From Glycomyces lechevalierae (GTDB lineage Bacteria > Actinomycetota > Actinomycetes > Mycobacteriales > Micromonosporaceae): a DNA stretch of 64,000 nt. The stretch covers positions 124,001 to 188,000 of the forward strand of contig NZ_JAPZVQ010000004.1 of the NCBI RefSeq assembly GCF_027622945.1, given 5' to 3'. Below are positions 38,159 through 45,314 of this stretch, in pieces; positions within the stretch are counted from its first letter, which is position 1, and every line of letters begins with the position of its first letter. The notes beneath the pieces are model-generated. The model searched no databases, was not told the DNA's origin, and saw nothing but the letters and a program-made list of their open reading frames with translations. Made by a program: the position numbers and the translations under genes.

Positions 38159-38614
38159 ATGCCTGTTCACTTCAAGATCGTCATCGACTGCGCCGACCCC
38201 CACCGCCTCGCGGCCTTCTGGGCCGAGGCCATGGGCTACAAGGTGGAAGACCACTCGGCGTTCATCGCGGGCCTCCTCGCCCAGGGCATCATCACCGAGG
38301 ATCTCCTCACCGAGGTCGACGGCCACCACGCCTGGAAGACCCTCGCCGCGGTCCGCAACCCGGACGACCCCTTCGACGCGGCCTCCGACGCCGGCCAGGG
38401 CATGCGCCTCCTCTTCCAGCAGGTGCCCGAACCCAAGACCGTCAAGAACCGCCTCCACCTCGACCTCCACGTGGGCCTCGCCAACATCGACGCGGAGACC
38501 GAACGCCTCGAAGCCCTGGGCGGCACCCGCGCGAGCGAACGCCGCCAAGAAGGCCCCTCCCAGTGGATCGTCATGCAGGACCCCGAAGGCAACGAGTTCT
38601 GCGTCCACTCCTGA
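38159..38614 (+). CDS. VOC (glyoxalase/dioxygenase-like) family protein
   Basis: 151 residues from ATG 38159. Paired beta-alpha-beta modules: HFKIVIDCADPHRLAAFWAEAMGYKVED and the C-terminal RLHLDLHVGLANIDAETERLEALGGT ... WIVMQDPEGNEFCVHS. The metal-site pattern H-x-D-L (HLDLHV) and terminal E-F-C are typical of actinobacterial glyoxalase-like VOC proteins. Substrate unknown. A 12-bp tandem repeat starts five bases after its stop. Confidence 0.8.
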   Translation: MPVHFKIVIDCADPHRLAAFWAEAMGYKVEDHSAFIAGLLAQGIITEDLLTEVDGHHAWKTLAAVRNPDDPFDAASDAGQGMRLLFQQVPEPKTVKNRLHLDLHVGLANIDAETERLEALGGTRASERRQEGPSQWIVMQDPEGNEFCVHS

Positions 38615-38618
38615 GGGA

Positions 38619-38666
38619 GCATTCGGTCCCGCATTCGGTCCCGCATTCGGTCCCGCATTCGGTCCC
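38619..38666. repeat. Four perfect copies of a 12-bp tandem repeat
   Basis: The unit GCATTCGGTCCC is repeated four times without a mismatch, then decays into GATTCGG. It lies just past the VOC stop codon. The unit resembles the loop side of the hairpin at 56768-56793 (GGACCG-CATT-CGGTCC). It is too short and too regular to be a CRISPR. Confidence 0.85.
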
Positions 38667-39243
38667 GATTCGGGGAATCGGAGCTGATGGGCGAGTCTCA
38701 TGCGAGGCCCGCCTGTTTCCGGCCGCCCCCGCCCGAACGCGACGATCGCCGAGGGAGCGTCATCGAACACGGCGAGGCGGTAGGGATCGACGTGGCGCGC
38801 CGTGCAGAAGCCGAACGGCGTCAAGGGAGTCCAGCCGACCGGCTCAGATTGCTGGGGCGCTGCGGACGCTGCGGCTGCGGCTGCGGATGGCTTGCGCTCA
38901 GGGCGAGCAGCGACGAAGAGGTGAGTTGAGGGGTGGGGTTCGCTGGCGGGCGGCGGGCCTGTTTTGGGGCGGGCGACACTCCCGGCCGCGGGGGTCGGGC
39001 GCGCCCTGTTTCCTTGGGGTGCAGTGGGGTTGGGGCGAATGTGAGGGTCTTGTACCCCTGTGGGTGATGACGGTGTGGGGTGGTGTGAGGGATGATTGAT
39101 GTACGCACAGGGATACGGAAAACGTACAGGTGGCGAGTAGGTGCAAGCAGACTACGCCAAGCCTCTGGCCGAAACCCAAACCGGATGATTTTCCCGAGCC
39201 TCGTCAGCTCAGTCTCTTCGTGCTATCGGGTTCCACAGCGGAC

Positions 39244-39268
39244 CACGGCCCCTACGAAAGGGGCCGTG
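39244..39268. terminator. Terminator-like hairpin in the gene-poor region
   Basis: Perfect 9-bp stem CACGGCCCC / GGGGCCGTG with a TACGAAA loop. It suggests that a transcript, perhaps of a lost or very small gene, ends here. Confidence 0.55.
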
Positions 39269-39696
39269 CTGGGTGGGAGATCGTTGGTCGGGATCACCTC
39301 GACCGGCGGCAGTGCTCTGAACGAGGCACACACTGGTAAGACCGCCAGCATGATCGGTGATGCCGGCCAGGCAATAGAGGACCTGGTCTCCCCATCCCGC
39401 CATGCACGGCAACACCATCCCGCGCTCGCACCTGCCTGGTGCGTGCGGGAAGCACTGATCCGGGCCGGTCCGCAACGGTGGCCGCCGGGCAGCACGACCC
39501 CGCCCACGGACTCATGGTGCGTGGGAGATCACGACCGCGGTCCTGTGGTTGTGGTGCCTGCCAGAGGCATTCCTCGATGGGCGGCACAGTTAGCGGGCCA
39601 AGGGATGGTGTGGACAGGGCGACGAGGTTGTGTCGGGCGAGGAGACGCCATTGGGGGGCGGCTCTGATCGAAGGCGGTCGCGGAGGGAGGGAGGGT

Positions 39697-39715
39697 TTCG
39701 GTATGGGTTACCGAA
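39697..39715. repeat. Inverted repeat upstream of the small proline-rich membrane protein
   Basis: Perfect TTCGGTA-TGGGT-TACCGAA, about 105 bp upstream of the start at 39819. Possible operator. Confidence 0.35.
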
Positions 39716-39818
39716 CCTGTCGAGGAGGCCGAAGCCGTCGGTGACGGCTGTGGCGCCTGAGGGGTCCGACCTGACATGATGGAGAGTGCCCTGCCCGCAC
39801 GCTGAACGGAGCCTCTTC

Positions 39819-40130
39819 ATGGAGGAGCTTCCAGACACCACCCCCGCATCTCCGGAGCCGACGGGCGGAGGCCTCGACTTGGGCGCCCTGAAGCCTTGGC
39901 ACGTGCTCATCCTGCTCTTCCTCGTGGCGGTCGTCGGCGCGATCGTCCTGACGGTCGTGCTCGTTGCGAACTCCACCAGGAAGAAGCGGCAGCAGTACCA
40001 GTACCCGCCGCAGATGTACCCGCCCCCCGGCACACAGCAGTGGCAGGGACACCCGCCCCAAGCGGGCCCGCAGCAGCTCCCGCCCGGAACCCCACCCCAG
40101 CCACCCGCAGACCCGCGGCAACCGAGCTGA
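39819..40130 (+). CDS. Small single-pass membrane protein with Pro/Gln-rich tail
   Basis: 103 residues from ATG 39819, preceded by CGGAG. An N-terminal acidic segment, one membrane helix (WHVLILLFLVAVVGAIVLTVVLVA), then a basic stop-transfer K-K-R-Q-Q and a low-complexity P/Q/Y-rich tail (YQYPPQMYPPPGTQQW). This layout is frequent in actinobacterial envelope proteins but gives no specific function. Followed by a strong terminator at 40139. Confidence 0.65.
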   Translation: MEELPDTTPASPEPTGGGLDLGALKPWHVLILLFLVAVVGAIVLTVVLVANSTRKKRQQYQYPPQMYPPPGTQQWQGHPPQAGPQQLPPGTPPQPPADPRQPS

Positions 40131-40138
40131 CCCGCAAC

Positions 40139-40169
40139 AAAGGGCCGCACCGATCCGGTGCGGCCCTTT
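40139..40169. terminator. Bidirectional terminator
   Basis: 14-bp perfect stem AAAGGGCCGCACCG / CGGTGCGGCCCTTT with an ATC loop, serving the gene at 39819 and the convergent VOC gene at 40181. Confidence 0.88.
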
Positions 40170-40180
40170 CGGTCTGCCTC

Positions 40181-40597
40181 TTATTGGGGGTAGGGCATGT
40201 GGAACGGTTCCCATTGATGGCCGTCGAGGTCGAGGAAGGTGCGGCCATACATGCCCACTTCGGCCTCTTGGGTGCGGCGGTCCTCTTGGGAGGTCTCCTC
40301 GGTGCCGCCGGCCTTGACCGCGGCGTCGGTGAGGGCGTCGACGGCTTCGCGGTCGGGGAGGGCCAGCGCGTAGGCGGCGGCCGAGTAGGCGGTGGTGTCG
40401 GCGATGGGGCGGGCCGTGAAGGTCTTGTAGAACTCCTTGGTGAGCAGCATGAGGCAGATGTTGTCGTCGACGACGACGCAGGCGGCGTTCTCGTCGGTGA
40501 AGTCGGGGTTGATGGCCCAGCCGAGCGCCTCGTAGAACGCCTTGGAGGCGTCGAGGTCGTGCACTGGCAGGTTCAGGAAGATCATCTTGCTCGCCAT
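40181..40597 (-). CDS. VOC family protein (glyoxalase/extradiol dioxygenase-like)
   Basis: 138 residues. KMIFLNLPVHDLDASKAFYEALGWAINPDFTDENAACVVVDDNICLMLL is the typical first VOC module of the group that resembles lactoylglutathione lyase, and GMYGRTFLDLDGHQWEPFHM the second; H-Q-W-E is a likely metal end. Closely related proteins are annotated as glyoxalase-like or bleomycin-resistance-like without known substrate. Its start faces the regulatory region of the symporter operon. Confidence 0.8.
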   Translation of the reverse strand: MASKMIFLNLPVHDLDASKAFYEALGWAINPDFTDENAACVVVDDNICLMLLTKEFYKTFTARPIADTTAYSAAAYALALPDREAVDALTDAAVKAGGTEETSQEDRRTQEAEVGMYGRTFLDLDGHQWEPFHMPYPQ

Positions 40598-40661
40598 CGG
40601 GCGGTCCTTTCAGTGGTCCGTTGCCTTCACCAGTACAGACGAGACCGGTTCTCGGGATTCA

Positions 40662-40677
40662 TCGTTCGCGCGAACGA
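40662..40677. promoter_or_regulatory. Palindrome between the VOC gene and the symporter operon
   Basis: TCGTTCGCGCGAACGA is a perfect 16-bp palindrome, 65 bp upstream of the VOC start. Candidate operator; regulator unknown. Confidence 0.4.
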
Positions 40678-40687
40678 GATCCGCGGT

Positions 40688-40720
40688 GACCGTTGGCCGA
40701 CCGTTCGCCGACCGTTCGTC
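40688..40720 (+). promoter_or_regulatory. Three 11-bp direct repeats, candidate LytTR binding array
   Basis: GACCGTTGGCC, GACCGTTCGCC and GACCGTTCGTC are directly adjacent. The A-C-C-G-T-T core fits the known LytTR half-site pattern [TA][AC][CA]GTTN[AG]. Copies 1 and 3 are 22 bp apart, the two-turn spacing typical of LytTR pairs. They lie 160 bp upstream of the DUF485-symporter operon, whose neighbour encodes a LytTR regulator. Confidence 0.55.
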
Positions 40721-40802
40721 GGCGCTCTCACCGCAGGATGCGCCCGGTCCGGCGACACGCGTCACAGCAATGCTTTCCTCTGCCTCCGCGGGCTCATAGG
40801 TT

Positions 40803-40816
40803 CCTTGTAAACAAGG
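40803..40816. promoter_or_regulatory. Palindrome near the probable transcription start of the symporter operon
   Basis: CCTTGTAAACAAGG is a perfect palindrome, preceded by TAGGTT (weak -10) and followed by a second short palindrome GTGTCGACAC at 40821-40830. Possible repressor or activator site. Confidence 0.4.
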
Positions 40817-40880
40817 CCCGGTGTCGACACGCGCCAGATACAACGCCGACACGTCAAAGCCCTTCAAGGAGGAAGGCTCG

Positions 40881-41237
40881 ATGACCACGACCCCCGAGGG
40901 CGACGGCCCACCCCCCGAGATCACCGACGCCGAGATTGCGGCGATGCACGACGACCCCCGGTTCGTCGCGCTGAAGCGGACGCTCTTCCGCTTCACCGTG
41001 CCCGTCCTGCTCGCGTCCCTCGCCTGGTACCTCGTCTACGTGCTCCTGTCGGCCTACGCGCGCGACTTCATGGGCATCGTGCTGTTCGGCAACATCAACC
41101 TCGGCCTGATCCTGGGCCTCTCCCAGTTCGTGGTGACCTTCTGGATCACCTGGGGCTACAACCGGTTCACCGCGCGCCACTTCGACCAGCAGTCCGCCGA
41201 CCTGCGCGACGACATCATGAACGGGGGAGGGCGATGA
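40881..41237 (+). CDS. DUF485-family small membrane protein
   Basis: 118 residues from ATG 40881 with the near-perfect AAGGAGGAAGG upstream. DUF485 hallmarks: D-D-P-R-F-V-A-L-K-R-T-L-F-R-F, then two membrane helices (VPVLLASLAWYLVYVLLSAYA; LGLILGLSQFVVTFWITWGY) and Y-N-R-F-T-A-R-H-F-D. DUF485 proteins (YjcH-like) accompany acetate/pyruvate-type SSS symporters. Its TGA overlaps the symporter ATG. Confidence 0.9.
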   Translation: MTTTPEGDGPPPEITDAEIAAMHDDPRFVALKRTLFRFTVPVLLASLAWYLVYVLLSAYARDFMGIVLFGNINLGLILGLSQFVVTFWITWGYNRFTARHFDQQSADLRDDIMNGGGR

Positions 41238-42916
41238 ACATCCTCGCGCAGGAGATGAGCGACTCCAACCGCATCCTGACGATCGCCCTGTTCATGGTGA
41301 TGGTCCTGGTGACCATCGGCATCACGATCCGAGGCGGGCGCTCGACCAAGACGGCGACCGACTTCCACTCCGGCGGTCGCGGGTTCTCCGCGTGGCAGAA
41401 CGGCTTCGCGGTCGCGGGCGACTACGTCTCGGCCGCGTCGTTCCTCGGCATCGCCGGAACGATCGCCTTGTACGGCTACGACGGTTTCCTGTACTCGATC
41501 GGCTTCCTCGTCGCCTGGATCGTGGCGCTGCTGCTCGTGGCCGAGTCGCTGCGCAACTCCGGCCGGTTCACCGTCGCCGACGCCCTCTCCTACCGCATGC
41601 GGCAGCGTCCGGTCCGCACGGCTGCTTCCATTGCGACGCTGAGCATCTCGATCTTCTACCTGCTCGCGCAGATGGTCGGCACGGGCGCGCTCGTGACGCT
41701 GCTGCTGGGCATCAAGGAGGGCGAGACCTTCCTCGGCATGGACGCCGGCTCGGCGAAGGTGGCGGGCATCGTCGTCACGGGCCTGCTCATGGTCGCCTAT
41801 GTCGCGTTCGGCGGCATGAAGGGCACGACCTGGGTCCAGATCTTCCAGGCCTGCGTGAAGATCGGCCTCGCGTTCGTCCTGGCGATCCTCGTGCTCGCCG
41901 AGTACAACTTCAACCTCTCGGCGCTGCTGGGCGACGCGGCCCAGGCTTCGGGACAAGGCGCGGCCTTCCTCGAACCGGGGCTGAAGTACGGCACGGAGGT
42001 CGCCGGGGATTCGGTGCAGACCCTGTGGAACAAGCTCGACCTGATCAGTCTCGGCCTCGCGCTCGTGCTCGGCACGGCCGGCCTGCCGCACGTGCTGATC
42101 CGCTTCTACACGACGCCGGACGGCAAGACCGCCCGTAAGTCCGTGAACTGGGCGATCGGCCTGATCGGCATGTTCTACCTGCTCACCCTCGTGCTCGGCT
42201 TCGGCGCGGCCGCGATGGTCGGCAAGGAGGCGATCGTCGCCGAGAACCCGGCCGGCAACTCCGCCGCGCCGCAGCTCTCGCAGGTCATCGGCGAGAACAT
42301 CGCCGGGTCCACGGGCGGCGCGATCATGCTGGCGCTCATCGCGTCGGCGGCGTTCGCGGCGATCCTCTCGGTGGTCGCGGGCCTCATCATCGCCTGCTCG
42401 TCCTCGCTCGCCCACGACCTCTACAACGGGGTCTTCAAGCGCGGTGAGGCCTCCGGCCGCCAAGAGGTCGTGTTCGCGAAGTTCGCGGCGGTCGGCGTCG
42501 GCGCGATCGCCGTCGTGATCGCGGTGTTCGCGCAGGACCTCAACGTGGCGTTCCTCGTCGCGCTCGCCTTCGCGGTGGCCGCCTCGGCGAACCTGCCGAC
42601 GCTGCTGTTCAGCCTCTTCTGGAAGCGGTTCAACACCGCCGGCGCCGTCGCGGGCATCTACGGCGGCCTCATCTCCTCGATCGGTCTGGTGATCTTCTCG
42701 CCGACCTTCTCGAGCACACCGACTTCGCTGCTCGGCGAAGGGGTCGACATCGCATGGTTCCCGTTGTCGAATCCCGGCCTGGTGTCCATCCCGTTCGGTC
42801 TCATCTGCGCCGTGGTCGGCACGCTGATGAGTAAGGAAACGAACCCGACCCGTTTCGCGTCCATGCAAGTCAGGGCGTTGACGGGGGCCGGGGCCGAACG
42901 GGCCGGTACGCACTAG
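41234..42916 (+). CDS. SSS-family cation/monocarboxylate symporter (ActP-like)
   Basis: 560 residues, about 13 membrane helices. Solute:sodium symporter motifs: FHSGGRGFSAWQNGFAVAGDYVSAASFLGIAGTIALYGYDGF near 45-85, LGTAGLPHVLIRFYTTPDGKTARKSV near 280 and AFAAILSVVAGLIIACSSSLAHDLYN near 380. These match ActP-type acetate permeases. Coupled with the DUF485 protein upstream. The terminator at 42928 separates it from the sensor kinase, but the four-gene neighbourhood suggests carboxylate uptake under LytS/LytTR control. Confidence 0.92.
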   Translation: MNILAQEMSDSNRILTIALFMVMVLVTIGITIRGGRSTKTATDFHSGGRGFSAWQNGFAVAGDYVSAASFLGIAGTIALYGYDGFLYSIGFLVAWIVALLLVAESLRNSGRFTVADALSYRMRQRPVRTAASIATLSISIFYLLAQMVGTGALVTLLLGIKEGETFLGMDAGSAKVAGIVVTGLLMVAYVAFGGMKGTTWVQIFQACVKIGLAFVLAILVLAEYNFNLSALLGDAAQASGQGAAFLEPGLKYGTEVAGDSVQTLWNKLDLISLGLALVLGTAGLPHVLIRFYTTPDGKTARKSVNWAIGLIGMFYLLTLVLGFGAAAMVGKEAIVAENPAGNSAAPQLSQVIGENIAGSTGGAIMLALIASAAFAAILSVVAGLIIACSSSLAHDLYNGVFKRGEASGRQEVVFAKFAAVGVGAIAVVIAVFAQDLNVAFLVALAFAVAASANLPTLLFSLFWKRFNTAGAVAGIYGGLISSIGLVIFSPTFSSTPTSLLGEGVDIAWFPLSNPGLVSIPFGLICAVVGTLMSKETNPTRFASMQVRALTGAGAERAGTH

Positions 42917-42927
42917 GCGCCCCAGTG

Positions 42928-42964
42928 GGGCGGGGAGGGCCGGGGCGGCCCTCCCCGCCCTTTT
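42928..42964 (+). terminator. Rho-independent terminator after the first symporter
   Basis: 14-bp perfect stem GGGCGGGGAGGGCC / GGCCCTCCCCGCCC with a 5-nt loop followed by TTTT. Confidence 0.9.
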
Positions 42965-42989
42965 CTGTGGGCCCCGTTACAGTGAACAC

Positions 42990-44063
42990 GTGATCCCCGC
43001 TCGCCTCACCGCCTCGCTCCGCGTCCCCGCGCGGCGCCGTGCGGTGGGCGCCGGGACCCTCGCGGCCCTGCGGCTCTCCCGCCAGATCGGCGAAGCGCTC
43101 GCGGACGGCCTCACGGGCAAGGGCGCGCCGGTCGCGGCCCGCCGCCTCGCGAAGCTCCTCGGAGCCGACGCGGTGGCGCTGGCCGACTGCGAACGGGTCA
43201 TCGCCGTCTCCGGGACGCTCGATCCGGTTGCGGCCCAAGGCCTCCTGGTCGAGACCCTGGACGTGCTCGAACCGGTGACGGCCCCGCCGCTGCGCGGCTC
43301 GCCGCTCATCGTCTCGGGGGACCTGGCGGGGTGCCTGCTCGTGGCGGGGGACGTGAGCGACGCGGAGGTCGCCGAGGCCGCCCACCTCGTGGCGACCGCG
43401 CTCGACCACGCCGACCTCGACCGGGCCCGCGAGCGCATCGCCGCGGCCGACCTGCGCACCCTGCGCGCCCAGATCTCCCCGCACTTCATGCACAACGCCC
43501 TCGCCGCGATCAGCGCCCACACCCGCACCGACCCCGAGCGCGCGCGCGAACTGCTCACCGACTTCTCCGACTACCTGCGCTACTCGTTCGCGAACACCGG
43601 CGACTACGCCACGGTCGCGGACGAGCTGCAGGCCGTCCAGACCTACCTCGAACTGCAGCGCGCCCGCTTCGACGACCGCCTCGACATCACCGTCCGCATC
43701 GCCCCGGAGGTCCTGCCCGTGCCCATCCCGTTCCTGGTCGTGCAGCCGATCGTGGAGAACGCCGTGCGCCACGGCTTCGAGTCGAAGCCCGGCACCGGCC
43801 ACATCGCCGTGCGCGGCTTCTCCGAGGGCGCGCTGTGCGTCATCGAGGTCGAGGACGACGGCGCGGGCATGGAGCCGGAGACCGCGAAGGCGATCCTGAA
43901 CGGCAGCCGCCAAGGCGCCGGCCGCATCGGATTGGCCAATGTGGACCGACGCCTGCGGGCCGTCTACGGACCCGAGTACGGCCTGTGGCTCGACACCGCC
44001 CCCGGCGCGGGCACCAAGGCGACCGTGAGAATCCCCCGATACGCCCGAGGAGTGCACGCATGA
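42990..44063 (+). CDS. LytS-type sensor histidine kinase without membrane domain
   Basis: 357 residues from GTG 42990. It lacks the N-terminal membrane domain of classical LytS; residues about 30-145 look like a GAF-type sensor (GKGAPVAARRLAKLLGADAVALADCERVIAVSG). The phospho-accepting His165 is in RAQISPHFMHNALAAI, the N box is VQPIVENAVRHGF, G box DDGAGM, and GRIGLANVDRRLRAVYG closes the ATP lid. This is the His_kinase/HATPase pair used with LytTR regulators. Overlaps the regulator by 4 bp. It probably senses a cytoplasmic carboxylate or related signal. Confidence 0.9.
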   Translation: MIPARLTASLRVPARRRAVGAGTLAALRLSRQIGEALADGLTGKGAPVAARRLAKLLGADAVALADCERVIAVSGTLDPVAAQGLLVETLDVLEPVTAPPLRGSPLIVSGDLAGCLLVAGDVSDAEVAEAAHLVATALDHADLDRARERIAAADLRTLRAQISPHFMHNALAAISAHTRTDPERARELLTDFSDYLRYSFANTGDYATVADELQAVQTYLELQRARFDDRLDITVRIAPEVLPVPIPFLVVQPIVENAVRHGFESKPGTGHIAVRGFSEGALCVIEVEDDGAGMEPETAKAILNGSRQGAGRIGLANVDRRLRAVYGPEYGLWLDTAPGAGTKATVRIPRYARGVHA

Positions 44064-44812
44064 GTGCCGGCCTGCGCGTGCTCGTCGTCGAAGACGAGCC
44101 GTCCACCCGCATCGAACTCGCCGGGCAGCTCGCCGAGCTGCCCGCCGTCGGCGAGGTCGTGGCCGCCGCCGGCGGCGACGAGGCGGTGCGCCTTCTCGGC
44201 TCCGGCTCGTTCGACGCCGCGTTCCTCGACATCGCGATGCCCGGCCTCAACGGCATGGACGTGGCCCGCATCCTCCGGCGCCTCTCGGACCCGCCCGAGA
44301 TCGTGTTCGTCACCGCCTACGACAACCACGCCGTGGAGGCCTTCGGCCTCGGCGCCGCCGACTACCTGCTCAAACCCTTCCGGCCCGAACGCCTCGCCGA
44401 GGCCGTGGCCCGCATCGGCGGCCGCCGCTCCGGGCCCGCCGTGGGGGACAAGGCCGACGACCTCGCCGTCGTCCAGGTCGAGCTCGCCGGGCGCACCGTG
44501 TTCGTGCGCCGCGACGACATCGCCTACGCCGAAGCCCACGGCGACTACGTGCGCCTCCACTCCACCCAAGGCTCGCACCTCCTCCGCCAGTCCCTCACCT
44601 ACCTCGAACAGGTATGGGACGCAGCGGGTTTCGTGCGCGCCCACCGCTCCTTCCTCATCAACCTCGCCGCGGTCACCGAACTGCGCGTGACCTCCACAGC
44701 CGGCCTCGTCGCCGTCACCGAACCCGGCGAGGTCCCCGTCAGCCGCCGCCACTCCCGGCTCCTGCGCGAACGGCTCCTCCAGGCCGCGAGAGAAGGCGGG
44801 GCGCACCGGTGA
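44060..44812 (+). CDS. LytTR-type response regulator
   Basis: 250 residues. Receiver domain with acidic pocket EDE at 11-13, phospho-Asp57 in AAFLDIAMPGLNG, Thr in VFVTAYDNHAVEAFGLGAADYLLKPF. The C-terminal LytTR DNA-binding domain is clear: VFVRRDDIAYAEAHGDYVRLHSTQGSHLLRQSLTYLEQ ... FVRAHRSFLINLAAVTELR ... VPVSRRHSRLLRERL. Partner of the kinase at 42990. The direct-repeat array at 40688 is a plausible target; a carboxylate-transport regulon is inferred by analogy with the BtsSR and YpdAB pyruvate systems. Confidence 0.93.
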   Translation: MSAGLRVLVVEDEPSTRIELAGQLAELPAVGEVVAAAGGDEAVRLLGSGSFDAAFLDIAMPGLNGMDVARILRRLSDPPEIVFVTAYDNHAVEAFGLGAADYLLKPFRPERLAEAVARIGGRRSGPAVGDKADDLAVVQVELAGRTVFVRRDDIAYAEAHGDYVRLHSTQGSHLLRQSLTYLEQVWDAAGFVRAHRSFLINLAAVTELRVTSTAGLVAVTEPGEVPVSRRHSRLLRERLLQAAREGGAHR

Positions 44813-44963
44813 GGGCAGCGGAGGCGGCGCGGCACGGCGCGACCGGACCGGACCGAACCGGCGTGAACGCCTGGCGCGACCGCCGCACCGGACCCGCGCG
44901 CCTCGCATGCACCGCCGACGGTCCTCCCCGGCTCGCGTCCGCTCCCGACCGGACCGGACGCCC

Positions 44964-45314
44964 ATGAACCAGCGCGTCCGCGTCACCAGCCCCCAGACCC
45001 GGCTCGCCCTGCGCCGCAGGTCGGACGCCACCCGCCGCCTCAGCCGCCTCGCGGGCCACACCCCCGTGGACCGCAGCGCGATCGACCTCGACGACGCCGA
45101 ACGCGCCCTCCGCCGCCAGCGCCGCCTCGCCGCCCGCACCGCGATCGCGCTCCTGCTCGCCCTGGCCGCCCTGCTCACCGCCGCCGTCTTCACTCCCGGC
45201 CGCCTCGGCTGGGCCGTCCTGTTCTTCGCGCCCTACCCGATCCTGTTGGCGCTGGCCGCGATCCACGTGCGCCGGGCCGAGAAGATCGAGGCCGAGTACT
45301 GCGAGGACGACTGA
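44964..45314 (+). CDS. Small two-helix membrane protein preceding an SSS symporter
   Basis: 116 residues from ATG 44964. A long basic N-terminus (RLALRRRSDATRRLSRLAGHTPVDRSAIDLDDAERALRRQRRLAART) is followed by two helices (AIALLLALAALLTAAVFTP; GWAVLFFAPYPILLALAAIHV) and an acidic tail. It is not clearly DUF485 by sequence, yet it holds the same position and topology in front of a symporter, whose ATG overlaps its TGA by one base. Probably an accessory subunit. The 150 bp upstream contain GACCGGACCGGA-type repeats and no gene. Confidence 0.7.
   Translation: MNQRVRVTSPQTRLALRRRSDATRRLSRLAGHTPVDRSAIDLDDAERALRRQRRLAARTAIALLLALAALLTAAVFTPGRLGWAVLFFAPYPILLALAAIHVRRAEKIEAEYCEDD

Larger units (their letters stand above)
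38667..39818. other. About 1.15 kb without a convincing gene
   Basis: GC content drops in parts (for example 39090-39240) and no frame shows the codon pattern of the rest of the window. Seen within it: a CTGCGG-rich stretch near 38857-38890, two short in-frame peptides separated by TAG (39099-39188), a terminator-like hairpin at 39244-39268 and a TTCGGTA-N5-TACCGAA inverted repeat at 39697-39715. It may be a decayed mobile or accessory gene region; no transposase or integrase remnant is recognisable. Confidence 0.45.

Noticed and set aside
38619-38666. CRISPR array
   Set aside because: The 12-bp units are directly adjacent without unique spacers.
39092-39667. A 191-codon plus-strand frame in the gene-poor region
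   Set aside because: No recognisable domain, mixed codon pattern, no ribosome binding site and a terminator-like hairpin inside it.
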